Below, one piece after another: positions 29,112-37,657 of a DNA stretch of 64,000 bases. The translations under genes were made by a program, and so were the position numbers. Source of the DNA: Actinobacillus sp. GY-402 (GTDB taxonomy: Bacteria > Pseudomonadota > Gammaproteobacteria > Enterobacterales > Pasteurellaceae). The notes beneath the pieces were generated by a model. It saw only the letters and a program-made list of their open reading frames with translations. It searched no databases and was not told the DNA's origin. Where the stretch lies: the NCBI RefSeq assembly GCF_014843355.1, contig NZ_CP062137.1, positions 2,170,001-2,234,000 of the forward strand, in the 5' to 3' direction. Position 1 is the first letter of the stretch. Every line of letters begins with the position of its first letter.

Positions 29112-29666
29112 ATGACCCAACAATTACCCGAAATTCTGGCGGTTTCCGTGGCGGCCAAAAGTCGTATTTTCGAAATTCAGGCGGTGGAGTTGAAATTCGG
29201 CAACGGCGAATTCCGCACTTACGAACGCTTTACGCCTTCGACCCGGCCGTCGGTGATGGTGTTGCCGATTGACGGCGACGATATTTTAATGGTGCGCGAA
29301 TACGCGGTGGGAACGGAGCGTTACGAATTAGGGTTCACCAAAGGCTTGATGGAAAAAGGCGAAACGCCGGAACAAAGCGCAAATCGCGAGATGCAGGAAG
29401 AAATCGGCTTAGGCGCGCGAAAATTCCGGCATTTGCGTACGGTGAACTCGAATCCCAGCTATATGAATAATCCGATGCACATTCTGCTGGCCTGGGATTT
29501 TTACCCGTCCAAACTGGCGGGAGACGAACCGGAACCTTTGCAATTGGTTCGCTTTCCGCTGGCAAAAATCGACAGCTTAATCAACGACGCGGATTTTTGC
29601 GAAGCGCGCAATTTAGTGGCGTTGTATGCTTTGCGGGATTATCTGGCGGCGTCTTCCGCGGATTAA
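29112..29666 (+). CDS. nudE: ADP compounds hydrolase NudE
   Basis: 184 residues with a full Nudix box, G-x5-E-x7-REMQEEIGL, in the middle. NudE cleaves ADP-ribose, Ap3A and NADH. E. coli has nudE near yrfG-hslR-hslO-pckA, the same neighbourhood as here. A USS-pair hairpin follows. Confidence 0.9.
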   Translation: MTQQLPEILAVSVAAKSRIFEIQAVELKFGNGEFRTYERFTPSTRPSVMVLPIDGDDILMVREYAVGTERYELGFTKGLMEKGETPEQSANREMQEEIGLGARKFRHLRTVNSNPSYMNNPMHILLAWDFYPSKLAGDEPEPLQLVRFPLAKIDSLINDADFCEARNLVALYALRDYLAASSAD

Positions 29667-29678
29667 CGTGCATAAACC

Positions 29679-29720
29679 AAAAGTGCGGTAAAAAAACGAA
29701 GGATTTTTTACCGCACTTTT
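29679..29720. terminator. USS-type hairpin between nudE and ydfG
   Basis: AAAAGTGCGGTAAAAAA and TTTTTTACCGCACTTTT, perfect 17-bp arms with an 8-nt loop; AT tracts make it bidirectional for the convergent genes. Confidence 0.8.
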
Positions 29721-29734
29721 ATATGCAAAATCCG

Positions 29735-30481
29735 TTAATCTTTCGTCACTTTCAATCCGGCGAAGGTTTGAGTAACCGGCATAATTTCAATCCGGTTGAT
29801 GTTTACGTGCGGCGGTTGCTGATAAATCCATAAAATGGTGTTGGCAATGTCTTCCGGCTGAATGGCGTGCGCGCCTTCGTATAAATCGGCGGCTTTGGCG
29901 TCGTCGCCTTTAAAGCGTACGTTGGAAAACTCCGTGCCGCCACATAAACCCGGTTCCACATTGGTGACGCGGATTGCCGTGCCGGCCAAATCGGCGCGCA
30001 AATTCAGGCTGAATTGCTTGACGAAGGCTTTTGTCGCACCGTACACATTGCCGCCCGGATACGGATAATTGCCCGCAATGGAACCTAAATTAATAATGTG
30101 CCCTTTATTCCGTTGTACCATTTTCGGCAGAATCCGACGGGTGAGATAAGTCAAGCCGATAATATTGGTTTGAATCATGGTGAGCCAGTCGTTGTAATCC
30201 ACTTCATAAGCCGGTTCCAGTCCCAACGCCAAACCGGCGTTGTTCACCAATAAATCGATTTCCGACCATTCCGCCGGCAGGCCCGCCAGCGCGGCATCCA
30301 CTTTTGCCGGATCCGATACGTCCATTTGTAACGGGTAAAATTTCTCGCCCAGTTCCGCTTTCAGTTCGTCTAATTTGTCTAACCGACGGGCGGCGCCGAT
30401 AACCGGATATCCCGCCTTGACGAATGCGCGGCAGGTGGATTTACCGAATCCCGCCGATGCGCCGGTCACTAAAATTGCCAT
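29735..30481 (-). CDS. ydfG: NADP-dependent 3-hydroxy acid dehydrogenase YdfG
   Basis: 248 residues, classical short-chain dehydrogenase. NADP-binding TGASAGFGKS (6-15), NNAG motif, catalytic Ser in NLGSIAGN and YGATK pair. Matches E. coli YdfG (248 residues), which oxidises L-allo-threonine and 3-hydroxypropionate and reduces malonic semialdehyde. Good ribosome binding site aggagg. Confidence 0.9.
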   Translation of the reverse strand: MAILVTGASAGFGKSTCRAFVKAGYPVIGAARRLDKLDELKAELGEKFYPLQMDVSDPAKVDAALAGLPAEWSEIDLLVNNAGLALGLEPAYEVDYNDWLTMIQTNIIGLTYLTRRILPKMVQRNKGHIINLGSIAGNYPYPGGNVYGATKAFVKQFSLNLRADLAGTAIRVTNVEPGLCGGTEFSNVRFKGDDAKAADLYEGAHAIQPEDIANTILWIYQQPPHVNINRIEIMPVTQTFAGLKVTKD

Positions 30482-30602
30482 GTTATTCCTCCTTTCGGTT
30501 ATTGTTTCGTTTTAAGATAGATCGCCCAGACAATAACGTCAAGCCTTGCACTTCACCCGCTTTTTGATAAGATGAAACCACGCCAATCTTCGGAAAACTT
30601 CT

Positions 30603-31415
30603 ATGCAACGCACGCCAGACTTACTTCAGGCCGTTATCGCCGTTTCACATCAGGCCGGTGAACATTTAAAACGTTTTTACGCCCGTTCGGTGCATATTCG
30701 CACCAAATCCGACAATACGCCCGTCACCGAGGCGGATTTGTTTATCAGTCGATTTTTAACGGAAAAACTGACCGCACTTACGCCCGACATTCCCGTGCTT
30801 TCCGAAGAAAATTGCGAAATGCCGCTGGAATTGCGGTCAAAATGGCAGGAATATTGGTTGATTGATCCCTTGGACGGCACCAAACATTTCATCAACCGCA
30901 CAGGACAATTCGGCATTCTGATCGCGCTGATTCAGCATAACCGGCCGACCCTCGGCGTGATTTACGCACCAATAACGGGGATTACCCATTACGCCATGAA
31001 AGATTACGGCGCCTTTCGTTTACAGAACGGACGCAGCGTGCGACTGCGGGCGCGCCGCATTGATCCGAGCAAACCGCTGAAAATCGCCATCGGTTCCGAA
31101 CTCGCCATTGCTAAAGTGCGGTCGATTTTGAACGAGAATATTCGGGCGGAATTTGTGGTTCACGGCTCAAGCGGCCTGAAATGCGCCATGGTGGCGGACG
31201 GTCAAGCGGATTGTTACGTCCGCCTTGGCAGAACCGGCGAATGGGACACTGCCGCCGGCGAATTGTTACTGGAAGAATTGGGCGGGAATGCGCTGGACGA
31301 TCACTATCGACCGCTCACCTATAATCAACGGGAAACCTTTGTCAATCCTGACTTCGTCATTACCGCCGACGCCTCGGTGGACTGGAAAACCGTCTTTCAA
31401 TTTAATTTGTCCTAG
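30603..31415 (+). CDS. cysQ: 3'(2'),5'-bisphosphate nucleotidase
   Basis: 270 residues, inositol-monophosphatase fold. Metal sites: EADLFISRF, SEENCEMP and DPLDGTKHF. CysQ removes the 3'-phosphate from PAP formed in sulfate assimilation. An uptake sequence lies in the coding sequence at 30773 and another at 31115. Divergent from ydfG. Zwf follows after 70 bp. Confidence 0.92.
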   Translation: MQRTPDLLQAVIAVSHQAGEHLKRFYARSVHIRTKSDNTPVTEADLFISRFLTEKLTALTPDIPVLSEENCEMPLELRSKWQEYWLIDPLDGTKHFINRTGQFGILIALIQHNRPTLGVIYAPITGITHYAMKDYGAFRLQNGRSVRLRARRIDPSKPLKIAIGSELAIAKVRSILNENIRAEFVVHGSSGLKCAMVADGQADCYVRLGRTGEWDTAAGELLLEELGGNALDDHYRPLTYNQRETFVNPDFVITADASVDWKTVFQFNLS

Positions 31416-31485
31416 CTATTAGATTTTTTGCCGGAATTCAGGCATTATTAACCGACGATTTTCCGGATAAGCATTAGGATAAAAA

Positions 31486-32973
31486 ATGAAAGCAGAAAAT
31501 AATTGTATTGTGATTTTCGGTGCGTCGGGAGATTTGACGCACCGTAAGTTAATTCCCGCACTCTATAATCTTTACAAAATCGGACGGTTGGAAGAAAACT
31601 TTTCCGTTCTGGGCGTAGCCCGCACCGACATGACCGACGACATATTCCGCCAAAAAATGCGCGAAACCCTGATTACCCACGAAAATGCCGAAGGCGAAAC
31701 GCTGGATAATTTTTGTTCTCATCTGTATTACCAGGCGGTGAATACTTCCGATTCGTCGGATTACGTCAAATTATTGCCCCGTCTGGACGAATTGCACGAT
31801 AAATACCAAACTTGCGGCAATACGCTTTATTATCTTTCCACTCCGCCGAGCCTGTACGGCGTGATTCCGGAATGCCTGGCGGCGCACGGTTTAAATACGG
31901 AAGAATTCGGCTGGAAACGGATTATCGTGGAAAAACCTTTCGGTTACGACATTAAAACCGCCAAAGCACTGGACGTGCAAATTCACCGTTTCTTCGAAGA
32001 ACATCAGATTTACCGTATCGACCATTATTTAGGCAAAGAAACCGTTCAGAACCTGTTGGTGCTGCGTTTTTCAAACGGCTTGTTCGAACCGCTTTGGAAC
32101 CGTAACTTTATCGATTACGTGGAAATTACCGGAGCGGAAAAAATCGGTGTGGAGCAACGAGGCGGTTATTACGACGGTTCCGGCGCCATGCGCGATATGT
32201 TCCAAAATCATTTATTGCAAGTATTGGCAATGGTCGCCATGGAGCCGCCGGCAATTATCAACGCCGATTCCATGCGTGACGAAACCGCCAAAGTGCTTTA
32301 TTGTCTGCATCCGCTGACCGACGAAGATCTCAAACACAATCTGGTGTTAGGTCAATATACGGCCTCTACCGTCGATGACAAACCGGTTAAAGGCTATCTG
32401 GAAGAAGCGGGCGTTCCGTCCGATTCCACCACCGAAACCTACATGGCGTTACGTTGCCAAATCGATAACTGGCGCTGGGCGGGCGTGCCGTTTTACGTAC
32501 GTACGGGCAAACGCCTACCGACCCGGGTGACGGAAATCGTGATTCATTTCAAAACCACGCCACATCCGGTTTTCAGCCAAAATGCGCCGGATAATAAATT
32601 AATCATCCGCATCCAGCCGGACGAAGGGATTTCCATGTTTTTCGGTTTGAAAAAACCGGGCGCCGGCTTTGACGCCAAAGAAGTGTCCATGGATTTCCGT
32701 TATTCGGACATCAGCTCTTCCGCCGATTTATTGACCGCATACGAACGTTTATTGCTCGACGCCATGAAAGGCGACGCCACGTTATTCGCCCGAACCGACG
32801 CCGTTCACGCTTGCTGGAAATTCGTACAACCGATTTTAGATTACAAAGAAAATCAGGGCCGCGTTTACGAATACGAAGCCGGTACCTGGGGACCGGTGGA
32901 AGCGGATAAACTTATCGCGCGCGAAGGACGCGTATGGCGTAAACCTTCGGGCACGATGAAGAAAAAAATCTAA
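31486..32973 (+). CDS. zwf: Glucose-6-phosphate 1-dehydrogenase
   Basis: 495 residues. NADP motif [11 protein letters not shown] (12-22), active-site [10 protein letters not shown] with the catalytic His. First step of the oxidative pentose phosphate pathway, giving NADPH and 6-phosphogluconolactone. pgl follows after 80 bp and gnd is 2.7 kb downstream, so the three oxidative steps are grouped. Confidence 0.97.
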   Translation: MKAENNCIVIFGASGDLTHRKLIPALYNLYKIGRLEENFSVLGVARTDMTDDIFRQKMRETLITHENAEGETLDNFCSHLYYQAVNTSDSSDYVKLLPRLDELHDKYQTCGNTLYYLSTPPSLYGVIPECLAAHGLNTEEFGWKRIIVEKPFGYDIKTAKALDVQIHRFFEEHQIYRIDHYLGKETVQNLLVLRFSNGLFEPLWNRNFIDYVEITGAEKIGVEQRGGYYDGSGAMRDMFQNHLLQVLAMVAMEPPAIINADSMRDETAKVLYCLHPLTDEDLKHNLVLGQYTASTVDDKPVKGYLEEAGVPSDSTTETYMALRCQIDNWRWAGVPFYVRTGKRLPTRVTEIVIHFKTTPHPVFSQNAPDNKLIIRIQPDEGISMFFGLKKPGAGFDAKEVSMDFRYSDISSSADLLTAYERLLLDAMKGDATLFARTDAVHACWKFVQPILDYKENQGRVYEYEAGTWGPVEADKLIAREGRVWRKPSGTMKKKI

Positions 32974-33053
32974 CCCGACGGCAGGAGCGTATTGCATGCG
33001 CTCCTTGATATCACAACTGTTATAAGGGCGTATGCGCGTCCTGCGAGAAAAAT

Positions 33054-33755
33054 ATGAATTATCTAATCTTCCCGACCGCTCAGCATGCGGTGGAAAAAAT
33101 CGCACGGGAATTTGTGCTTTACAGCCAATTAAATCGTCCCGTACATATTTCTCTTTCCGGCGGTTCGACGCCAAAACTGCTGTTCAAAACCTTAGCTTCG
33201 GCACCGTTTAACACAAAAGTGCGGTGGAAAAATCTGCATTTTTGGTGGGGCGACGATCGCATGGTGCCGCCGAGCGATCCCGAAAGCAATTACGGCGAAG
33301 TACAAAAATTATTGTTCGATCACATTCGGATTCCGGCGGAAAACATCCACCGAATTCGCGGCGAAGAACCGGCGGAACAAGCGCTAAAACGCTTTGAAGC
33401 GGAATTAAGTGCGGTCATTTCCGACGGTGTTTTTGACTGGATTATTCTCGGCATGGGCGGCGACGGCCACACCGCCTCTTTATTTCCCCATCAAACGGAT
33501 TTTGACGATGAACGTCTGGCGATTATCGCCAAACATCCGGAAAGCGGGCAAATCCGCATTTCCAAAACGGCGAAATTAATCGAACGGGCAAAACGCATCA
33601 CCTATTTGGTCACAGGTTTGGCAAAAGCGGAAATCTTAAAACAAATTCAAACCACGCCGGCGGAACAACTGCCTTATCCCGCCGCTCGCATTCGGGCGAC
33701 AAACGGCGTAATAGAATGGTATTTGGATAAAGATGCGGCGAAATTGTTAAAGTAA
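33054..33755 (+). CDS. pgl: 6-phosphogluconolactonase
   Basis: 233 residues of the DevB/SOL family: SLSGGSTPK, WWGDDRMVP and GMGGDGHTASLFP are the diagnostic blocks. Hydrolyses 6-phosphogluconolactone. This is the DevB type, not the YbhE-type lactonase of E. coli. Two uptake sequences are inside the gene (33217 and 33408). Confidence 0.95.
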   Translation: MNYLIFPTAQHAVEKIAREFVLYSQLNRPVHISLSGGSTPKLLFKTLASAPFNTKVRWKNLHFWWGDDRMVPPSDPESNYGEVQKLLFDHIRIPAENIHRIRGEEPAEQALKRFEAELSAVISDGVFDWIILGMGGDGHTASLFPHQTDFDDERLAIIAKHPESGQIRISKTAKLIERAKRITYLVTGLAKAEILKQIQTTPAEQLPYPAARIRATNGVIEWYLDKDAAKLLK

Positions 33756-33779
33756 TAACACAAACACAGAGAGGTTAAA

Positions 33780-34070
33780 ATGTTTATTGCATCGTTAAAC
33801 TACATTCAACCGCTGGATAAAATCGAGCAATATTTGGAAGCGCATCGCGCATTTTTGGATAAATATTATCAACGGGGCGTTTTTCTGATGTCCGGTCGCA
33901 AAGAGCCCCGAACCGGCGGCATTATATTAATTCATGCGGCCGATTTGGATGAAGTGAATCGGATTATTGCCGAAGATCCGTTCAACCGGGAAAAGGTGGC
34001 GGAATATACGATCACCGAATTTTTACCGTCCAAAACGGCGGTCGGCTTGGAAAAATATTTGCAAATTTAA
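33780..34070 (+). CDS. YciI-family protein
   Basis: 96 residues, one YciI-like ferredoxin-fold domain (FIASLNYIQPLDKIEQYLEA, and EDPFNREKVAEYTITEF near the end). The family is small, cytoplasmic and of uncertain function; some members are dehalogenase-like. Lies 24 bp after pgl, so likely in the same transcript. An uptake sequence follows at 34084. Confidence 0.78.
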   Translation: MFIASLNYIQPLDKIEQYLEAHRAFLDKYYQRGVFLMSGRKEPRTGGIILIHAADLDEVNRIIAEDPFNREKVAEYTITEFLPSKTAVGLEKYLQI

Positions 34071-34112
34071 CCGTTATCAACAAAAGTGCGGTCAAAATTT
34101 AAGGAGTTTTAC

Positions 34113-34817
34113 ATGAAAACACTCGGTATTTTAGGCGGAATGAGCCCAGAAAGCACGGTTTCCTATTATGTGAACGTCAATCGTGCGGTCAATCGGGCGC
34201 TGGGTGGCAACCGCAGCGCGAAAATACTGATGTCCAGCGTGGATTTTGAAGAAATCGTGCAATGCCAGAAATCCGGCGATTGGCAAAAAGCGGGCGAAAT
34301 CCTTGCCGAACAAGCGGAATTACTGGAACGGGCGGGCGCGGACGGCATTCTGCTCGCCACCAACACCATGCACAAAGTCGCCAGCCAAATTACCGACCGC
34401 ATTAATGTTCCCTTTCTGCATATTTTAGATGTGGTGGCCAATCGCATAAAAGCGCGCGGTTTAAGCTGCGTGGCGCTGTTAGGCACCGCCTTCACCATGA
34501 GCGATAATTTCTACCGCGACGGTCTAACGGAACGGGGCGTTAACGCCATTGTTCCCGACCAACGAGATCAGCGGGAAATCCACCGCATTATCTTTGACGA
34601 ACTTTGTTTGGGTGTGATTAAACCCGAATCCAAAGATTTTTATCTGAAAACTATCGAAAAATTGACCGCACTTGGCGCCGAAGGTGTTATCCTGGGTTGC
34701 ACGGAAATCGGCTTGCTTATCAACCAAACGGATTCCGCTCTGCCGTTTTTCGATACCGCCGCATTACACAGCGAAATGGCGGTGAATTTTATTTTAGAAA
34801 AACAGGAGAATCTATGA
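34113..34817 (+). CDS. Aspartate/glutamate racemase-family protein (YgeA-like), one catalytic Cys missing
   Basis: 234 residues from ATG 34113 (site aaggag). The whole chain aligns with E. coli YgeA (TLGILGGMSPESTV, SVDFEEI, GCTEIGLL). PLP-independent racemases use two cysteines. The second is present (C196 in GCTEIG), but at the first position, where YgeA has LCTNTMHK, this protein has LATNTMHK (A82, codon GCC). Two-base racemisation should therefore be impaired; it might act in one direction, use another substrate or be a binding protein. Translationally coupled to the next gene by an ATGA overlap. Confidence 0.85.
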   Translation: MKTLGILGGMSPESTVSYYVNVNRAVNRALGGNRSAKILMSSVDFEEIVQCQKSGDWQKAGEILAEQAELLERAGADGILLATNTMHKVASQITDRINVPFLHILDVVANRIKARGLSCVALLGTAFTMSDNFYRDGLTERGVNAIVPDQRDQREIHRIIFDELCLGVIKPESKDFYLKTIEKLTALGAEGVILGCTEIGLLINQTDSALPFFDTAALHSEMAVNFILEKQENL

Positions 34818-35077
34818 AACCTATCGTTTATTTTGCCCCTTGGTGCCCCGACACCGCCCCGTTTTTCGCCGAACTGGAACGCTTAAATATTGACGTGGAA
34901 AAAGTGGACATGGTGGGCAATCCGGCAGGGTTAAAAGCCTTTTTGAAATTACGCGACAACCATCCGGCTTTCGAAAGCGTCAAACAAAACGGCTACATCG
35001 GCATTCCGGCGTTAGTGTTGGAAAATGGGGATGTGGTGTTGGATAAAGATCAGTTAGCGGCGATTTTTAATAAATAA
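34814..35077 (+). CDS. Small glutaredoxin-like protein with CPDT motif
   Basis: 87 residues from ATG 34814, overlapping the racemase stop (ATGA); a longer frame inside the racemase gene is a shadow. A thioredoxin-fold strand leads into APWCPDTAPF, a single-cysteine CPDT active site, and a cis-Pro-like IGIPALVLENGDV follows. Monothiol glutaredoxin-like; the partner is unknown. Coupling to the racemase-like gene suggests a shared task. Confidence 0.75.
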   Translation: MKPIVYFAPWCPDTAPFFAELERLNIDVEKVDMVGNPAGLKAFLKLRDNHPAFESVKQNGYIGIPALVLENGDVVLDKDQLAAIFNK

Positions 35078-35087
35078 TTTTTGGATA

Positions 35088-35148
35088 GCGCGCGTCTCCC
35101 GACGCGTGCTTAAAAATAGTTAAAAGGCACGCGTCAGGAGACGCGCGC
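35088..35148. repeat. 22-bp inverted repeat of GCGCGCGTCTCC type
   Basis: Left arm 35088-35109 and right arm 35127-35148 are complementary with one mismatch; loop of 17 nt is AT-rich (ttaaaaatagttaaaag). The arms are much richer in G and C than the surroundings. No T tract follows, so it is a poor terminator; it looks like a dispersed palindromic repeat. A G-rich run (GGGGGGTGGGGG) follows at 35155-35166. Confidence 0.75.
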
Positions 35149-35192
35149 CATCGTGGGGGGTGGGGGCCGAATGAGCTTGCCGTCTTTAGCAA

Positions 35193-35537
35193 ATGGAACA
35201 AAACATGTTTAACTTAAACAATAAAATTTTTACCGCCGTGCAAAACAGTAAAAACGGCGAAGTCAGCGGTGAAACTAAATTTTATTATTATCAACAAGAT
35301 AAAATGATTTGGGCGGAATATTACGGCGGTGAAATAGCTAAAGGTTTCCTGATTGGGAAATGGATAAGCGAAAATAAAATATCCTTTACTTATCAGCATT
35401 TAAATACTCGGCTGGAAAACCGTTTGGGTAAATGTATTACCGAATTCCGTTCGGATAATGATAAATTATTGGGGCAAGAAAGTTGGCAGTGGCTTGATAC
35501 GCTGGAAACGGGGCAATCTCAAATCAGAGAAATTTAA
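35193..35537 (+). CDS. Small conserved protein of unknown function
   Basis: 114 residues if the ATG at 35193 is used, 110 from the ATG at 35205; no clear ribosome binding site decides. Features: NSKNGEVSGETKFYYYQQ, IWAEYYGGEIAKGFLIG, ITFxYQH-like ISFTYQHLN and ESWQWLDTLETGQSQIREI. This beta-rich pattern is seen in small proteins of Firmicutes and Bacteroidetes that databases sometimes label n-acetylglutamate synthase without evidence. Lower GC than neighbours and preceded by the palindrome, so possibly acquired. No function assigned. Confidence 0.6.
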   Translation: MEQNMFNLNNKIFTAVQNSKNGEVSGETKFYYYQQDKMIWAEYYGGEIAKGFLIGKWISENKISFTYQHLNTRLENRLGKCITEFRSDNDKLLGQESWQWLDTLETGQSQIREI

Positions 35538-35674
35538 ACGCCACGAACAGAATTAACCGTGAGGCGAACCGTCTTAGCGGAAATCGGCGCTGCCGGTAAC
35601 ATAAAGAATAAAAGTGCGGTCAAAATTTTCAGAGTTTTTTCCGTGTCATAAATTAACCAAAACAGGAGATCAAC

Positions 35675-37129
35675 ATGTCAGTAAAAGGCGATATCGGCGT
35701 TATCGGTTTAGCGGTAATGGGTCAAAACTTGATCCTTAATATGAACGATAACGGATATAAAGTGGTAGCTTACAATCGTACAACTTCTAAAGTCGATGAG
35801 TTTTTAGAAGGCGCGGCGAAAGGCACGAATATTATCGGCGCATATTCTTTGGAAGAGCTCGCGGCGAAACTGGAAAAACCGCGTAAAGTCATGTTAATGG
35901 TGCGTGCCGGTGACGTAGTAGATCATTTTATCGACGCTTTACTGCCGCATTTGGAACCGGGCGATATCATTATTGACGGCGGGAACTCAAATTATCCGGA
36001 TACCAATCGTCGCACGCAGGCATTGGCGGAAAAAGGCATTCGCTTTATCGGCACCGGCGTTTCCGGCGGTGAAGAAGGCGCACGCCACGGGCCTTCTATC
36101 ATGCCGGGCGGCAACCCGGAAGCCTGGCCTTATGTAAAACCGATTTTGCAGGCGATTTCCGCCAAAACCGACAAAGGCGAACCTTGCTGCGATTGGGTGG
36201 GCAAAGAAGGTGCCGGCCATTTTGTGAAAATGGTTCACAACGGTATCGAATACGGCGATATGCAGTTAATCTGCGAAGCGTACCAATTCTTAAAAGAAGG
36301 CTTGGGCTTAAGCTACGACGAAATGCACGAAATTTTCAAAGCATGGAAAAAAACCGAGCTGGACAGCTATCTGGTGGACATTACAACGGATATTCTGGCC
36401 TACAAAGATACTGACGGCACGCCGTTAGTGGAAAAAATCCTGGATACCGCCGGCCAAAAAGGCACGGGTAAATGGACGGGGATCAACGCGTTGGACTTCG
36501 GCATTCCGTTGACGTTAATTACCGAAGCCGTATTTGCGCGTTGCGTGTCTTCATTCAAAGAACAACGTGTCGAAGCGGCAAAATTATTCAATAAAACCGT
36601 TTCACCCGTTGAAGGCGATAAAAACGTCTGGATTGAAGCGGTGCGTAAAGCGTTATTGGCATCAAAAATCATTTCATATGCTCAAGGTTTTATGCTGATT
36701 CGCGAAGCTTCCGAGCAATTCGAGTGGAACATCAATTACGGCGCCACCGCTTTATTATGGCGCGAAGGTTGCATCATTCGCAGCGCATTCTTAGGCAATA
36801 TTCGTGACGCCTATGAAACGAATCCGGATTTAGTGTTCCTGGGTTCCGATCCGTATTTCAAAGGCATTCTGGAAAATGCCATGGCGGATTGGCGCAAAGT
36901 GGTGGCGAAATCTGTCGAAGTCGGCATTCCAATGCCTTGCATGGCGTCTGCGATTACCTTCTTAGACGGTTACACTTCCGAACGCGTGCCTGCGAATTTA
37001 CTGCAGGCGCAACGCGACTATTTCGGCGCTCACACTTACGAACGCACGGACAAACCGCGCGGCGAGTTCTTCCACACTAACTGGACCGGCCGCGGCGGCA
37101 ACACGGCATCCACCACTTATGACGTGTAG
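35675..37129 (+). CDS. gnd: 6-phosphogluconate dehydrogenase, decarboxylating
   Basis: 484 residues. NADP motif GLAVMGQNL (11-19), GGNSNYPDT, and catalytic-lysine region GAGHFVKMVHNGIEYGDMQ. Third oxidative step of the pentose phosphate pathway, producing ribulose-5-phosphate, CO2 and NADPH. Has its own upstream region with an uptake sequence (35611) and a good terminator downstream. Confidence 0.97.
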   Translation: MSVKGDIGVIGLAVMGQNLILNMNDNGYKVVAYNRTTSKVDEFLEGAAKGTNIIGAYSLEELAAKLEKPRKVMLMVRAGDVVDHFIDALLPHLEPGDIIIDGGNSNYPDTNRRTQALAEKGIRFIGTGVSGGEEGARHGPSIMPGGNPEAWPYVKPILQAISAKTDKGEPCCDWVGKEGAGHFVKMVHNGIEYGDMQLICEAYQFLKEGLGLSYDEMHEIFKAWKKTELDSYLVDITTDILAYKDTDGTPLVEKILDTAGQKGTGKWTGINALDFGIPLTLITEAVFARCVSSFKEQRVEAAKLFNKTVSPVEGDKNVWIEAVRKALLASKIISYAQGFMLIREASEQFEWNINYGATALLWREGCIIRSAFLGNIRDAYETNPDLVFLGSDPYFKGILENAMADWRKVVAKSVEVGIPMPCMASAITFLDGYTSERVPANLLQAQRDYFGAHTYERTDKPRGEFFHTNWTGRGGNTASTTYDV

Positions 37130-37183
37130 GCGAAAAGAACGGAATAGATAGTTTTCTGAACTAATCGGTGTTCCGAAACTCTA

Positions 37184-37222
37184 AAAAAGTGGATAGGCAA
37201 CGTTTCCTATCCACTTTTTATT
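37184..37222 (+). terminator. Terminator after gnd
   Basis: AAAAAGTGGATAGG / CCTATCCACTTTTT, 14-bp perfect stem with an 8-nt loop and T tract. Confidence 0.9.
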
Positions 37223-37242
37223 TTTAAATTAAGGGGTTTATT

Positions 37243-37599
37243 ATGAAAAAATTACTCGGTATTGCACTGACAACATTGGCTTTAGCGGCATGTTCATCAC
37301 CTAACGATCGTCCGGAACCGCCGCACGATGCCATGGCTCAGGGTGAAATGAACCAAGCACCGATGCCTCAACAGGGCGCGCAAGGCGGCAATCCAAAAGT
37401 GGAAGAAGCGTTGAAAGCCTGCCAGCAATCGGTCGGTGCCAGCCAGGATCAGGTAAAATTTGATGCCTGCATGAAGGAAAAAGGTTTTGTAAAACCGGAC
37501 CAGCAACCGGCTCCTCAAGCGCTTCAGGCACAGGAAAATCCGCAAGCTAAAACCGTAAGTAATTCAAAAACTAAAAAAGTAAAATCGGCTAAAAAATAA
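37243..37599 (+). CDS. Putative lipoprotein of unknown function
   Basis: 118 residues. Lipoprotein signal peptide with lipobox LAAC, lipidated Cys at 17. The rest is rich in P, Q, A and K, with two cysteines spaced as KACQQSVGAS...FDACMKEKG, and a lysine-rich tail (TKKVKSAKK). Own ribosome binding site (aagggg). No family recognised. Confidence 0.75.
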   Translation: MKKLLGIALTTLALAACSSPNDRPEPPHDAMAQGEMNQAPMPQQGAQGGNPKVEEALKACQQSVGASQDQVKFDACMKEKGFVKPDQQPAPQALQAQENPQAKTVSNSKTKKVKSAKK

Positions 37600-37607
37600 A
37601 AACTGAT

Positions 37608-37648
37608 AAAAAATCGCCCGCACTTTTCGAAAGTGCGGGCGATTTTTA
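37608..37648. terminator. Hairpin built from a variant uptake sequence
   Basis: AAAAATCGCCCGCACTTT, TCG loop, AAAGTGCGGGCGATTTTT: an 18-bp perfect stem, A and T tracts on both sides, between the convergent lipoprotein and hslU genes. The core is AAAGTGCGGG, one base off the uptake consensus. Confidence 0.9.
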
Positions 37649-37657
37649 CGTTGTTTT

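Noticed and set aside
34697-34813. A longer N-terminus for the small redoxin protein
   Set aside because: The extra 39 residues overlap the racemase gene in another frame and look nothing like a thioredoxin fold; the ATG at 34814 has the site aggag.
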